Shown in pieces: positions 1 through 10,400 of a stretch of DNA of 57,965 nt (positions are counted from its first letter, which is position 1; each line of letters begins with the position of its first letter). The position numbers were made by a program, and so were the translations under genes. This stretch comes from Rubripirellula sp. (GTDB lineage: Bacteria; Planctomycetota; Planctomycetia; Pirellulales; Pirellulaceae), in contig JAQWPZ010000152.1 in the NCBI GenBank assembly GCA_029245125.1, positions 1 through 57,965 of the forward strand, in the 5' to 3' direction. The notes beneath the pieces were generated by a model that was given only the letters and a program-made list of their open reading frames with translations, was not told the origin of the DNA and made no database searches.

Positions 1-539
1 GCATCGCGGACAAAATTCACCCACGGTTGATTGGAGAGTCCAAGGGTGCAGCGAGTTTGAAAGTCTGGGAGCGGTTCCTGCTGTCTCGGGGCGTGATTTA
101 AATTGAAGGCTGAGTAGTAGCCATGCATCTCGTATCGCCAATCATCACCAATTTTCCAGCGGCGGGTGGCGTATCGATTGCCTCGCACTTCAAATACTCG
201 CCATGCCGGGCTGGAGGCAAAGAACCTCTCCAGTCGCTCTCGCTGGCTGGCGAAAGTGAGTGACAGGTTGGGGAGTATTGCGGCAACCGTTGGCTTTCCA
301 GAATCCTCTTTCCGCACCGACTGCAAGACTCGTCGCTTGAAATCGTCGTGTGCTGGCGGAGTGATCGCCTCGGAGTAACGAATCGGATCGGAGATTTCAA
401 TTCCGTCGGGAATCGTTAAATCATCGGCGAAGCCATCACCGGCACTAAGCGGAGTGGTTGTGAACAGGCAGAGGCAAACAGTCAATGCGACGTGCTGGCA
501 TTGAAACGTGAAGTAGTCGTGTTGGATAAAGTGCTGCAT
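1..539 (-). CDS. Secreted hypothetical protein, 5' part only (runs off the window)
   Basis: On the minus strand an ATG at 539 opens a frame that stays open for 179 codons to the window edge, so the stop and C-terminus lie outside. The first ~32 residues look like a signal peptide: a long n-region, a hydrophobic core (VALTVCLCLF) and a small-residue cleavage region (TTPLSAG). The mature part is ordinary soluble sequence rich in Arg, Trp and aromatic residues, with a stretch like WKIGDDWRYEMHGYYSAF. No in-frame ATG lies upstream. I do not recognise the family. It is probably an exported protein. It is divergent from the kinase gene at 1205, and the two share the control region 540-1204. Confidence 0.6.
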   Translation of the reverse strand, partial: MQHFIQHDYFTFQCQHVALTVCLCLFTTTPLSAGDGFADDLTIPDGIEISDPIRYSEAITPPAHDDFKRRVLQSVRKEDSGKPTVAAILPNLSLTFASQRERLERFFASSPAWRVFEVRGNRYATRRWKIGDDWRYEMHGYYSAFNLNHAPRQQEPLPDFQTRCTLGLSNQPWVNFVRD

Positions 540-1204
540 CGCAATGTGCTTGGCTGGAGAACGATCAAAGTTGGATAGCGATTCTGCCCGGATCGGGTGA
601 ACCATCAGCATCGCTTCCTCGGTGGGCTGGAAAAAAACTGAGTGGGCTGGAAGAAACGGAGGCTTTCTGAGTGTTCCCGGAAAGGGCGATTAACTGCTTC
701 GGTCTTCGCATTACTTTGCATTGCAAAGTAAACTCGTGAGTCGCGGGCGTCAAGCGTTTCACCGGGATTCAATTGGCACTGCCAATCGCCTGGTGACTGC
801 TTGGCCGGTCACCACACCTGTTTTAAGTCGAGATTTACGTTGGCAGCTCAGCGTGCAGGCGGTGTGATCGGTGCGATCGCTGCAACGGAGGGAAGCGATT
901 TCGGCGAAAAACGGCCGATATTGGCCCACATTGATTACTCTAGTGATTGCTAAAATCGAAGCCTTGCCCCTCTGCGAACGCCACCTCCAACGGCGATTCG
1001 CATCACTGCTTGTCGCAGTCACGCTGCGAGTGGCAGGTCATTTGGGCGGTTTCCAACCATTTGCCCCAACCGGCGGCGGATCGTGCCGAACTGCGACCAG
1101 AATTTGACCGCGAAACCAGAGTCGGACCGAGAACCAGAATCTGACCGCGAACAGCGTCCAGTCAGTCACGCCGATCCGAATTCAACACCACGCTGCGAAC
1201 TTCC
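540..1204. other. Divergent intergenic region, 665 bp
   Basis: No convincing gene lies here; the short frames on both strands have no recognisable domain or signal peptide. The region separates the edge gene (minus, start 539) from the kinase (plus, start 1205). It holds a perfect palindrome at 711-731, an imperfect 20-bp direct repeat at 622-661 built on GTGGGCTGGAA, and an imperfect 18-bp repeat at about 1099-1152 built on ACCAGAAT-TGACCGCGA. Confidence 0.6.
711..731. promoter_or_regulatory. Perfect palindrome, candidate operator
   Basis: Two perfect 10-bp arms (TTACTTTGCA and its reverse complement TGCAAAGTAA) flank a single central T. A second short inverted repeat, ACTC-GT-GAGT, follows at once (732-741). 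The one-base centre makes an RNA hairpin less natural than a binding site for a symmetric dimeric regulator. It lies between two divergent genes, where an operator is expected. The regulator is unknown. Confidence 0.5.
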
Positions 1205-3460
1205 ATGAATCCTCTGAAACGACTGCTTCAGTCTAGTGCCGAACAGCAGCATCCCCAGATCCACATGACCTGGGCTTCTCATTCGCTGTCCCAATCGATC
1301 ACGCGGGCTGGCGTTTTTCTCCGCAAGCAGATTTGGTTGTGGCCGATCGCTGCGGTGGTGATCTTATCGGTGCTTGGCTTTTTTGTTCGCATGTCGATCG
1401 AATCGACGATCAAGGACAATGTTCAATCGGGGCTCACCGCCATCGTTCAGATGGAAACGGAGATGCTACGGAAGTGGTTTGAAGTACAGGAGTCAACCAC
1501 TGAAGCACTTGCCAATGATGCGCATGTGCGAGACTTGATCTATGCGATGATCGGAACCGATCGGTCGAAGGAGGAGGAGGAGAATTTGTTGTCCGAGGCG
1601 GAATTGCGGCGGCAGATTGACAAGGAACTTGGTCCAGCGTTGGAGGCGCATGGATTCATTGGCTATCTGCTGGTGAATAAATCGAAGCAAGTCGTTTCAT
1701 CGAGCTACCGATCATTGGATGGGCAGCAAGACATTCCTGAGTACGACGGTTTCTTGACACGTGCATTGGGAGGGGAAACGAACGTTTCGAACCCGTTCCC
1801 GAGTGTCGTGATGCTGAAGTCGAGTGATGGAAAGATCCGATCGGGCGTTCCGACGATGTATGCGTGTGCCCCGGTGCGAGATGAATCGTTTCAAGTGATC
1901 GGTGCGTTGGCGGTGCAGATTCAACCGGAGCGCGAATTCACCGATATCCTGCAGCTGGGACGAGTGGGAGCATCCGGAGAGACTTATGCGTTTGATTCGG
2001 CTGGAATGATGGTTTCGAATAGCCGTTTCGATGAAGATTTGATCCTGCTTGGTTTGTTGGCTGATCAGCCAGGTTCCAGGTCGATGCTGCAATTACCCGT
2101 TCGTGATCCGGGTGCCGACATGACCGCGGGTTTTCGCCCGGGGGTTCGCCGCTCCGAGTTGCCGCTCACCAAAATGGCTGCTTCCGCAATCAATGGAGCA
2201 GAAGGCGTCGATGTCGAGGGGTATCGTGACTACCGGGGTGTCATGGTAATCGGTGCGTGGATTTGGATGGCGGACCACAATCTGGGGGTGACGACCGAGG
2301 TTGATGTCGCACAAGCGTTCCGTCCCTTGGTCATCTTGCAACGCGCATTCTTGACCGTTTTTACCCTGTTGGTTGTGTCGGCCATCGCGATCTTTGTGTT
2401 CACGATCATTGTTGCACGCCTGCAGGTCCAGGCGCGTGAAGCGGCGATCGAAGCCCAGCAACTTGGTCAGTACACGTTGGACCAAAAGTTGGGTGAGGGT
2501 GCGATGGGCGTGGTATTCAAAGGGCACCACTCCATGTTGCGTCGCCCAACTGCGATCAAGCTGCTCTCTGCCGATAAAGTCAACGATGCTTCGATCGCTC
2601 GCTTCGAACATGAAGTTCAGATCACGTGTCAATTGACCCATTCCAACACGATTGCGATTTATGATTACGGCCGCACTCCCGAAGGTGTCTTCTATTACGC
2701 AATGGAATACCTCGATGGAGTCGACTTGCAGGAGTTGGTGGATAAATACGGAGCGCAAACGGAGGCTCGTGTAATTCATATCTTGGTGCAGATGTGTGGA
2801 TCGTTGTTCGAAGCTCACTCCAATGGTCTGGTGCACCGTGACATCAAGCCGGCCAATGTGATGTTGAATCGACGGGGCTGTGAACCCGATGTCATCAAGG
2901 TGCTCGATTTTGGCTTGGTCAAAGCAGTCGACCAGACGGGGAAAGGTTCGAACGAGAATACCATGGCAGGAACGCCGCTCTACATGTCGCCTGAATCGAT
3001 CCAAGCACCGATGACGGTCGATGCCAGTACCGATATCTACGCGGTCGGAGCGGTCGGTTATTTTTTGCTGACCGGGCGGCCAGTTTTTGAAGCGAAGGGC
3101 ATGTCGGAGTTGTGTCAAAAACACCTTGAAGAGGCGCCGGTTCCTCCATCAGCCCGTAAAGGCGTCAAAGTTTCGGGGCAATTGGAGGATGTGATTATGA
3201 GTTGCTTGGAGAAGTCGCGGGCCAAGCGTCCTCAGACCGCCCGCGACGTCTCACTGCTGATTTCGAAGTGTGCGGCAGCGGGGACTTGGACCGTCGAGGA
3301 TGGCGATCGCTGGTGGGGGCGGCACGATCGTGCCTCAACCGGATCGAGTGATGAAGCATCGCAGTCGGATGCTCCTGTGATGGAGCAAACAATGGAGCAG
3401 GCGATGGAACAAACGATGGAACAGACGAATCCAAAGGCGGTTAAACCACCTCGCGAATAG
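1205..3460 (+). CDS. Membrane receptor Ser/Thr protein kinase with N-terminal extracytoplasmic sensor
   Basis: A Hanks-type kinase of 751 aa. A membrane segment at about 43-62 and another at about 376-408 bracket a ~310-residue extracytoplasmic region. Its two segments of the type YLLVNKSKQVV and GETYAFDSAGMMVSNS recall a dCache sensor. The kinase domain follows inside the cell: glycine loop GEGAMGVVF at about 428, catalytic Lys452 (AIKLL), HRD at 544-546 followed by IKPANVM, DFG at 568-570, and SPE in place of APE. All catalytic residues are present, so it should be active. The order sensor-TM-kinase is the reverse of the common bacterial kinase-TM-sensor layout. The tail carries four MEQ(T/A) repeats. 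No Shine-Dalgarno is obvious before ATG 1205; Met21 (1265) is an alternative start. The ligand is unknown. Confidence 0.93.
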   Translation: MNPLKRLLQSSAEQQHPQIHMTWASHSLSQSITRAGVFLRKQIWLWPIAAVVILSVLGFFVRMSIESTIKDNVQSGLTAIVQMETEMLRKWFEVQESTTEALANDAHVRDLIYAMIGTDRSKEEEENLLSEAELRRQIDKELGPALEAHGFIGYLLVNKSKQVVSSSYRSLDGQQDIPEYDGFLTRALGGETNVSNPFPSVVMLKSSDGKIRSGVPTMYACAPVRDESFQVIGALAVQIQPEREFTDILQLGRVGASGETYAFDSAGMMVSNSRFDEDLILLGLLADQPGSRSMLQLPVRDPGADMTAGFRPGVRRSELPLTKMAASAINGAEGVDVEGYRDYRGVMVIGAWIWMADHNLGVTTEVDVAQAFRPLVILQRAFLTVFTLLVVSAIAIFVFTIIVARLQVQAREAAIEAQQLGQYTLDQKLGEGAMGVVFKGHHSMLRRPTAIKLLSADKVNDASIARFEHEVQITCQLTHSNTIAIYDYGRTPEGVFYYAMEYLDGVDLQELVDKYGAQTEARVIHILVQMCGSLFEAHSNGLVHRDIKPANVMLNRRGCEPDVIKVLDFGLVKAVDQTGKGSNENTMAGTPLYMSPESIQAPMTVDASTDIYAVGAVGYFLLTGRPVFEAKGMSELCQKHLEEAPVPPSARKGVKVSGQLEDVIMSCLEKSRAKRPQTARDVSLLISKCAAAGTWTVEDGDRWWGRHDRASTGSSDEASQSDAPVMEQTMEQAMEQTMEQTNPKAVKPPRE
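3380..3427 (+). repeat. In-frame 12-bp tandem repeat, 4 units, in the kinase tail
   Basis: Four units of the type ATGGA(G/A)CA(A/G)(A/G)C encode MEQT-MEQA-MEQT-MEQT near the kinase C-terminus. The unit is a multiple of three, so copy-number change would lengthen or shorten the tail without a frameshift. Confidence 0.85.
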
Positions 3461-3993
3461 ACTCCGCACACCCGACCCGACAGCAACCAGAATCGAACCT
3501 GCGTGTGAGCGGATACCATTTGAACGTAGGATAGTCGCTGTCCAATCCCAGGTGCCACTTGCCGAAGGCACCCGCAAAGTCGTCGTCTGGTAGGTAGGAA
3601 AGATTGGAATGTTAGGATCGAAACCTGACCCGCCTGTTTCCCCATCGTAGACGCCAACGCGATGCTGGTACCGCCCGACATCAGCCCTGCAGGGGTCGGT
3701 GAGCAAACGTTGCCAGAGAGATAGGCTTGAGAAAAACATACTCCCTCACGGGGAAGTGAATCCATCCGGGGAGTTGACACTTCCAGCGGGTAATGGGAAC
3801 TGAACGAGAAGTCTGTGTGGCCCTGGTCGTCCATCAAAATGACCACCATGCTCGGGTGGTCAGCGGCGAATTCGGAGGCCGTCACCAAGAAGGCCAACAG
3901 CGGCAAGGCTAGTTGCGGCAGTTGAAATGACTTCGGTTGTATGAACCTTAGTCCGGCAAGAGATTGGCTGCGGCAAGAGGTTGGCTGCGGCAA
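3455..3993 (-). pseudogene. Frameshifted, truncated sulfatase remnant
   Basis: Three minus-strand frames carry consecutive pieces of one sulfatase. Frame A has a signal-like start, then MVVILMDDQGHTDFSF, STPRMDSLPREGV and GNVCSPTPAGLMSG. Frame B continues with GRYQHRVGVYDGETGGSGFDP and PIFPTY. Frame C continues with DDDFAGAFGKWHLGLD and RFDSG. The order matches the first third of an arylsulfatase, so at least two frameshifts separate the pieces. The formylglycine motif C-x-P-x-R has become CSPTP, losing the Arg needed for Cys maturation. The rest of the gene is missing and the remnant abuts the kinase stop. It is surely non-functional. About 14 kb of sequence here contains intact sulfatase genes, so this may be a decayed paralogue. 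Confidence 0.85.
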
Positions 3994-4004
3994 GAGGTTG
4001 GCTG
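3954..4004. repeat. Tandem repeat, 3 x 17 bp
   Basis: Three near-identical 17-bp units of the type CGGCAAGAGGTTGGCTG sit at the 5' end of the sulfatase remnant. The first unit differs by one base. The unit is not a multiple of three. Confidence 0.85.
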
Positions 4005-4445
4005 GGAGATTGACTGGCGAATTGTTTGATCATGTCGAATGTGATCGCCAATCTATCTGTTGGCGATCGCTCCTCGCTAAAACATCCGTATGCTGCCGAC
4101 GGGTTGCGGTTTTGATCGGCGAGTCACTTGTTGGGTACGCTATGCCGTTGGCGAACCGTTCTCTCGCAAAGGTTGAAGTGCTGATCGGGAACGCGGAACG
4201 TGCTGTTTTCGTCCCGTGATTGTAGTGGGGCGGATTGTTTGATTGCTGGAAGCCAGTGTAATCGCCGCAAGCCCTGTGTTATCGCCGCAAGCCCTGTGTT
4301 GTCGCCGCAAGCCCAGTGTTGTTTCTGCAAACATGCTGGTCTGGCGAGAGGCTCATCATCAAGAACTGCGATTCGAGTGGGGCTATAATCAGCCATCCCA
4401 AGATGCATTTTTTGTTCGTCCATTACCGTGGCGAAGCTCCTTGAT
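3994..4445. other. Intergenic region upstream of the polyenzyme gene
   Basis: No supported gene. It lies between the start of the sulfatase remnant and the polyenzyme start, and contains the 20-bp tandem repeat at 4256-4315. The polyenzyme promoter should lie here; TATAAT occurs at 4383-4388, about 60 bases before the ATG at 4446, as a possible -10 box. Confidence 0.5.
4256..4315. repeat. Tandem repeat, 3 x 20 bp
   Basis: Three units of the type GTGTTATCGCCGCAAGCCCT, each differing at one or two positions, with the start of a fourth unit after them. It is non-coding and about 130 bp upstream of the polyenzyme start. Confidence 0.85.
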
Positions 4446-7400
4446 ATGGTCGATAAGATGAGATTGATTGCTGACTTGCTGATGATCGTTGTGTTTGCAG
4501 TGGGCGTCGTTGAAACGTCCTCGGCGGCCCAGTCGCCGCCAAACCTCGATCGCCCCAACGTGCTGTTCATCGCGATTGATGATTTACGGCCCGAGTTGGG
4601 CTGCTACGGGGCTGCACACATTCACAGTCCCAACATCGACGCGTTGGCAGCCGCTGGGCGAAGGTTTGATCGAGCCTATTGCCAACAAGCGGTCTGCAAT
4701 CCGTCACGCACGAGCGTGATGACCGGGATGCGGCCGGATTCCACGGGGGTGCTAGGGAATCACTCGCACTTTCGCGAGGAACATCGTGATCTGGTGACGT
4801 TGCCGCAGCACTTCAAGCAGCATGGGTATCATGCGACTGCAATCGGCAAGATTTATCACGGGGTCTTTCCGGACGGTGCCAGCAAAACGAAGTGGGACAC
4901 GATGGGGGACCCCGAAAGTTGGTCGGAGCCAGCGATTCGTTTTGGACCACGCTACTATTACACCGAGGAAGGCATAACGGCCGCACAATCTGCTTTCCAA
5001 CGGATGTATCAGCCGACAAATGCGGCGACCGACGAATGGACGCAGAAACTTGTGTTCGGTTTGGCGACTGAGTCGCCCGATGTCGCCGATGAGATGCTCT
5101 ACGACGGCAAGGTTGCGACGGCGGCAGTGGATGCCTTGCAGCGATTTAAAACGAGTGATCAGCCGTTTTTCTTGTCGGTCGGATTCATCAAGCCGCATTC
5201 ACCACAGATTGCGCCACAGAAATATTTTGATCTATACCAATCAGTTGATTTGCCGGTGAGTCCCGAGCTTCCTGATGATGCGCCGCCGTTTGCAGGACAC
5301 AGTTCGGGTGAGTTAAGGCGATACACCGACCAACCCAATCGCGGTTCGATCCCCGAGTCCAATCAACGCCGTGTGCGGCAAGCCTATTACGCATGTGTCA
5401 GTTTTATCGATGCGCAAGTTGGACGCGTATTGGATGAGTTGCGAGAAACGGGACTCGGCGAAAATACGATCGTGGTTTTGTGGGGCGATCACGGCTACCA
5501 CCTCGGTGAGCATCGCTTGTGGGGCAAGACAACGAACTTCGAACTCGACACCCGCGTTCCCTTGATCGTGAAAGTTCCGGCGATGGCGGAACCAGGGAAA
5601 TCAAGCTCGTCACTGGTGGAACTCGTTGACCTGTATCCGACTCTCGCCGAGTTGGCCGGATTGCCAATCGCCAAGCCGTTGGATGCAAAGTCATTGGACG
5701 GCAGCAGTTTCGTATCGATCCTGAAAGATCCGACGCAATCCATCAAGTCAGCCGCCTTCAGTCAATACCCACGCGGGGGCGGATTGATGGGGTACTCAAT
5801 GCGGACTTCAACACATCGCTTAACGCAATGGCTCGATCAATCGTCCAACGAAATTCGAGCAACAGAGTTATACGATTACGGTGGTGGTTGGATCGAGAAA
5901 GAAAATATCGCAGCCAAAGCACCACGTCTCGTTGAACAATTGACAGCACAGTTGGCAACCGACTTGGCTGTGGAAATCGTGGAGCCAATCAAGGCAACTG
6001 CTGTCGGATTTGAACGAGCCGAAGCGGGGGCGTTTGATGAACTACGAACGGAGTTTGGTGTCTGGAAACCGCAGGCGGGACGCACAATCGTTGATGACAA
6101 GCATGCCAAGACGGGCAAACACTGTTTGCAACTGACCGGCGGAGATCAGACCAGTGTGATTTTGGAATTGGTCAATCCGTTGGATACGCCCTGCGAATTG
6201 TCCTTCTGGGCTGAGCGATGGACATCACGCAATCCATTCATGTTTCGGGTTGAGACTTTTAATGGCGATGATTGGACAGAGATTTACAACGGTGATGCAG
6301 CGGTGCGAGTGGGGCGGGCATTTTTAAACCATGTCACGATACCACTCCGTGACAAGTCGGTTCAGCGATTTCGATTTACCGTTAAAAGCCCTGCCAATAC
6401 GGGTGTTTTGATTGATGATCTACGTCTGGCACCGTTGCAGCCTCAGAAGATTGTGTCGGTTGAAGCTGTTCCGTTTTCGCTTCCCGCTCTCGTCGGGACT
6501 GATGCGAGCCCATTGTTGAAGGTGAAAGTCACCACTACCGGACAGCTTGATCCCATCTCTGTAAACCAATTTGCGGTTGCTTTTGCAGACGCCGCCAAAT
6601 CAATCGACGTCGAATCGATTTATCTTTATTCCGCCGATGCATCCGGTCGGCCCCGCGAACTTCCAATGCCTGCTGTTTTGGCCAACCAAGCTGGAAATGT
6701 CGATTCGCGTTGGGGCGATGTCATGACTTATTCGTTGGCGTCGCCGGTGCAATTATCAGAAGGTGAAAACCTGATTTGGGTTGCAGGTCGTTTGCTGCAA
6801 CAGGCGAGGGTTGGTGGTTCGGTTGACGCACAATTGAACCGAGTGATTTTTTCGAATGGGCAGCATGTCGACGTGGACGGTGTTCGTTCGACGCAGCGAA
6901 TCGGGGTGGCGGTTCGTCAGGGGGGCGATGATGGAGTTCACACCTATCGAATTCCGGGACTGGCAACCACCAATCGAGGGACCTTGATTGGTGTTTACGA
7001 CGTGCGGCACCGTAGCGGCGGAGATTTGCCGGGTGATATTGATGTTGGGATGTCGCGGTCGACCGATGGTGGAAAAACATGGCAGCCGATGCAGACCATC
7101 ATGGATCAAGGGGATGATCCGAATTGGCGGTATGACGGGATTGGCGATCCGGCTGTTCTGGTCGACCGCAATACCGGAACAATTTGGGTTGCTGCGACTT
7201 GGAGTCACGGGAATCGTTCATGGGTTGGATCAGGACCGGGGATGCAGCCTGAAGAAACGGGGCAACTGATGCTGGTCCGCAGCGATGATGACGGTTTGAC
7301 TTGGTCCGATCCGATCAACATCACAGAACAAATCAAAAAGCCAGAGTGGTGCTTCATTTTGCAGGGGCCGGGCAAAGGAATCACGATGCGCGACGGGACG

Positions 7401-10400
7401 CTCGTGTTTGCTGCTCAGTACCAAGATCCGCCGAATCAAAAAAGGCTGCCTCATTCGACCATCATCTATTCCAAGGATCACGGCAAAACGTGGCAGGTCG
7501 GGACGGGGGCCTTTGATGACACCACGGAATCGCAAGTGGTTGAAGTTCAACCGGGCGTGCTGATGTTGAACTGTCGTTACAACCGAAAATCGGCGCGAGT
7601 GGTGATGACCACTCGCGATCTGGGGCAAACGTGGCAGCGGCATCCGACATCCGAGCGATCCCTGATTGAACCGCGATCCTGCATGGCCAGTTTGATCGAT
7701 GTGAATTGTGAATTGGGTGAGCAAGCTGATGGCTGGTTACTCTTCTCAAACCCAGACAGCACCCAGGGACGACGCCGAATCATGATCAAGGCATCGCCTG
7801 ATCGCGGATCAACTTGGCCGAGCGAGCACCGGTTGTTGCTGGATGAAGGTAGCAGTGCGGGCTATTCCTGCATGACGATGATCGACAAGGACACCGTCGG
7901 GATTCTGTTTGAAGGTAGTCAGTCACAGATGACGTTTATGAGAGTCCGGCTGAATGACATCCTTGGGGACGAGAAGGACGATCGCACGAAGGTGCCCGAG
8001 CCTGTTTCGCAGCTTCGCATGCCACGTCTCTTTGGCGATCACATGGTGCTGCAGGCGGATGCGGCATTGCCGGTCTGGGGGCAAGCGAAAGCGGGTGCGA
8101 AGGTCAGCGTCACGATGGGTACTGAAACCGTTTCCACCACTGCGGATCCGGCGGGGAAATGGAGTTTGCGGATGCGTCCGCGATCAGCTAACGCTAAGCC
8201 GCAGGCGATGCGCGTTCAATCGGAGGGGCAGCAGATCCACATCCAAGACATTGTGATCGGCGAAGTATGGGTCTGTGCCGGTCAATCGAACATGGCGTGG
8301 ATGCTACGTCAATCGAGTCACGCAAAGGAAGCATTGTTGGCGGCGGATCAGCCTGAATTGCGACTGTTGGATTGGTCACGTGCCGCTCGGGGTGGCCCGC
8401 TTGTTTTTACGCCGGAACAACTTGAGCGCTTGACACCACAAACCTTTGGCGGGGGTGGGTGGCAACGAGCATCCGCCGATTCTGCACCGCAATTTTCGGC
8501 GGTCGCTTGGTACTTCGGCCGCTTTCTGCAGCAGCAGTTACGAGTGCCGGTTGGGTTGATTTGTCCCGCTGTGGGCGGTACCCCGACTGAAGCTTGGATT
8601 TCACGCGAGGCGTTGGCAGACGATCCCAAGCTGCGCGGTTTGGTGGCTGGCAATTGGCTAGACAATTCAGAGCTGAGTGATTTTTGCCGGATGCGTGGTG
8701 AGCAAAATTTGTTGGCTGCAATGCAGGCGGGTGATTCGATTCCCGGTGATTCATTGGGACCTAACCATGCGTTCAAGCCGGGGTTCATGTGGTCCGCCGG
8801 CATCGAACCGATCATTCCCTTCGCGATTCGCGGTGCGATTTGGTACCAAGGTGAATCAAACGCAGAGACGGCGGATCGCGCACGGCAGCATGCTCAACTG
8901 TTTCCCTTGCTGATTGAATCGTGGCGGACGGCATGGAAACAAGGTGACTTTCCGTTTTTGTTTGTTCAGCTGCCCGGGATGAATCGACCAGCATGGCCGT
9001 TGTTTCGCGAAACTCAACGGCGGGCGCTTGATCAGTTCGGTCGGGTTGGGATGGCCATCACGATCGATACCGGAGTCTCGGGGAACGTTCATCCGCCACT
9101 CAAAAAACCAGTTGGTGAGCGATTAGCGCGACTCGCGTTGGCCAACACCTATCGACCGAAATCAATCGAGGGATCACCCGTCACCACCGCCTCTGGTCCA
9201 TTGATCCGAGGCACCCGGCAGACTGACAACGGGATCACCGTAACATTTCAACAGCAGGGTGACGGGCTGCGGTCGGTAGATGGCAAGCCTTTGCGACACT
9301 TCGAGATTTGCGGAGCCGATGGGATCTTTTATTCGGCGACGGCAAAGGTCGTCGGTCACAGTGAGGTCTTGGTCACAAGTCCCCTCGTTCGCAATCCAGT
9401 CGACGTGCGATATGCCTGGCTGCCGTTTCCCAGTCCGGCAGTGAACTTAGGTGACAGCATGGGGATGCCAGCTTCCCCGTTTACTTCGGAAAAGGAGCCG
9501 GGTGCCCGACGGTTGCAGCGAACCCGATCCACCAAGGCTCAGCCGAACATTTTGTTCATCGTCTCCGAAGATAACAGCGACCATCTCGGTTGCTATGGGG
9601 AACAACGAGTCCACACGCCTCATTTGGATGGTTTAGCGACGGCGGGCGTTCGCTACACCAGAGCATACGTACCATATTCGGTCTGCAGCCCTTCTCGAGC
9701 AGCATTCTTGACTGGTTTTTACACGCGTCAAACTGGGCACATTGGTTTAGCGACTCATCGGTTTGCAATGCATCGTGATTTCAAAACGATGCCTGCCTAC
9801 TTTCAAGAAGCGGGTTACTTCACGGGGTTTATTGGTAAGACTCATATTAATCCGGCGAACCTAGTTGAGGATTACGTGGATCATCGCGCGATTCGCGATG
9901 CAAATTTTGGCAAAACGACGAGCATTGAGACGGTCGCACGAGAAGCGCGTTCTGTGATGCAGCAGGCGGCGGATTCGGATCAGCCGTTTTTGTTGATCGT
10001 TAATTATGCCGATGCCCACCGGCGATTTGTGCGGAAATCCAAGCACGGCTTTCCCAGTGTGTTGGTTGAACAAGAGGTCTCCCCTTATTCATGGATCGGG
10101 TCGGATTCACTCCACCTCCGCGAGGAGTTGCGTGATTATTTGAATTGCATCAACCGGCTGGATGAGGGAATCGGAATGATTCTTGACGACGTGGATGAAC
10201 TGCAAATTCGCGACAACACGTTGATCGTTTATATCAGTGACCATGGCGCGGATTTTCCCCGCGGCAAGGGAAGCATTTACGAAAATGGAACACGGATTCC
10301 GATGATCGTTTCGTACCCCAAAAACTTTCCGCAGGGAAAAGTTGAATCAGCGATGGTTTCGACCACTGATATTCTTCCCACCATGATGCTGGCGGCGGGA

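Noticed and set aside
759..1107. Overlapping short frames upstream of the kinase on both strands
   Set aside because: Composition is random-like and no motif is seen; treated as control region.
2093..3124. A 343-codon minus-strand frame within the kinase gene
   Set aside because: It is antisense to the conserved kinase domain and shows no domain, signal peptide or ribosome-binding site; it is a shadow frame.
3301..4070. GCGATCGC octamers (3303-3310, 4063-4070) as a HIP1-type element
   Set aside because: Only scattered copies are seen and CGATCG is frequent throughout this sequence, so no special role is supported.
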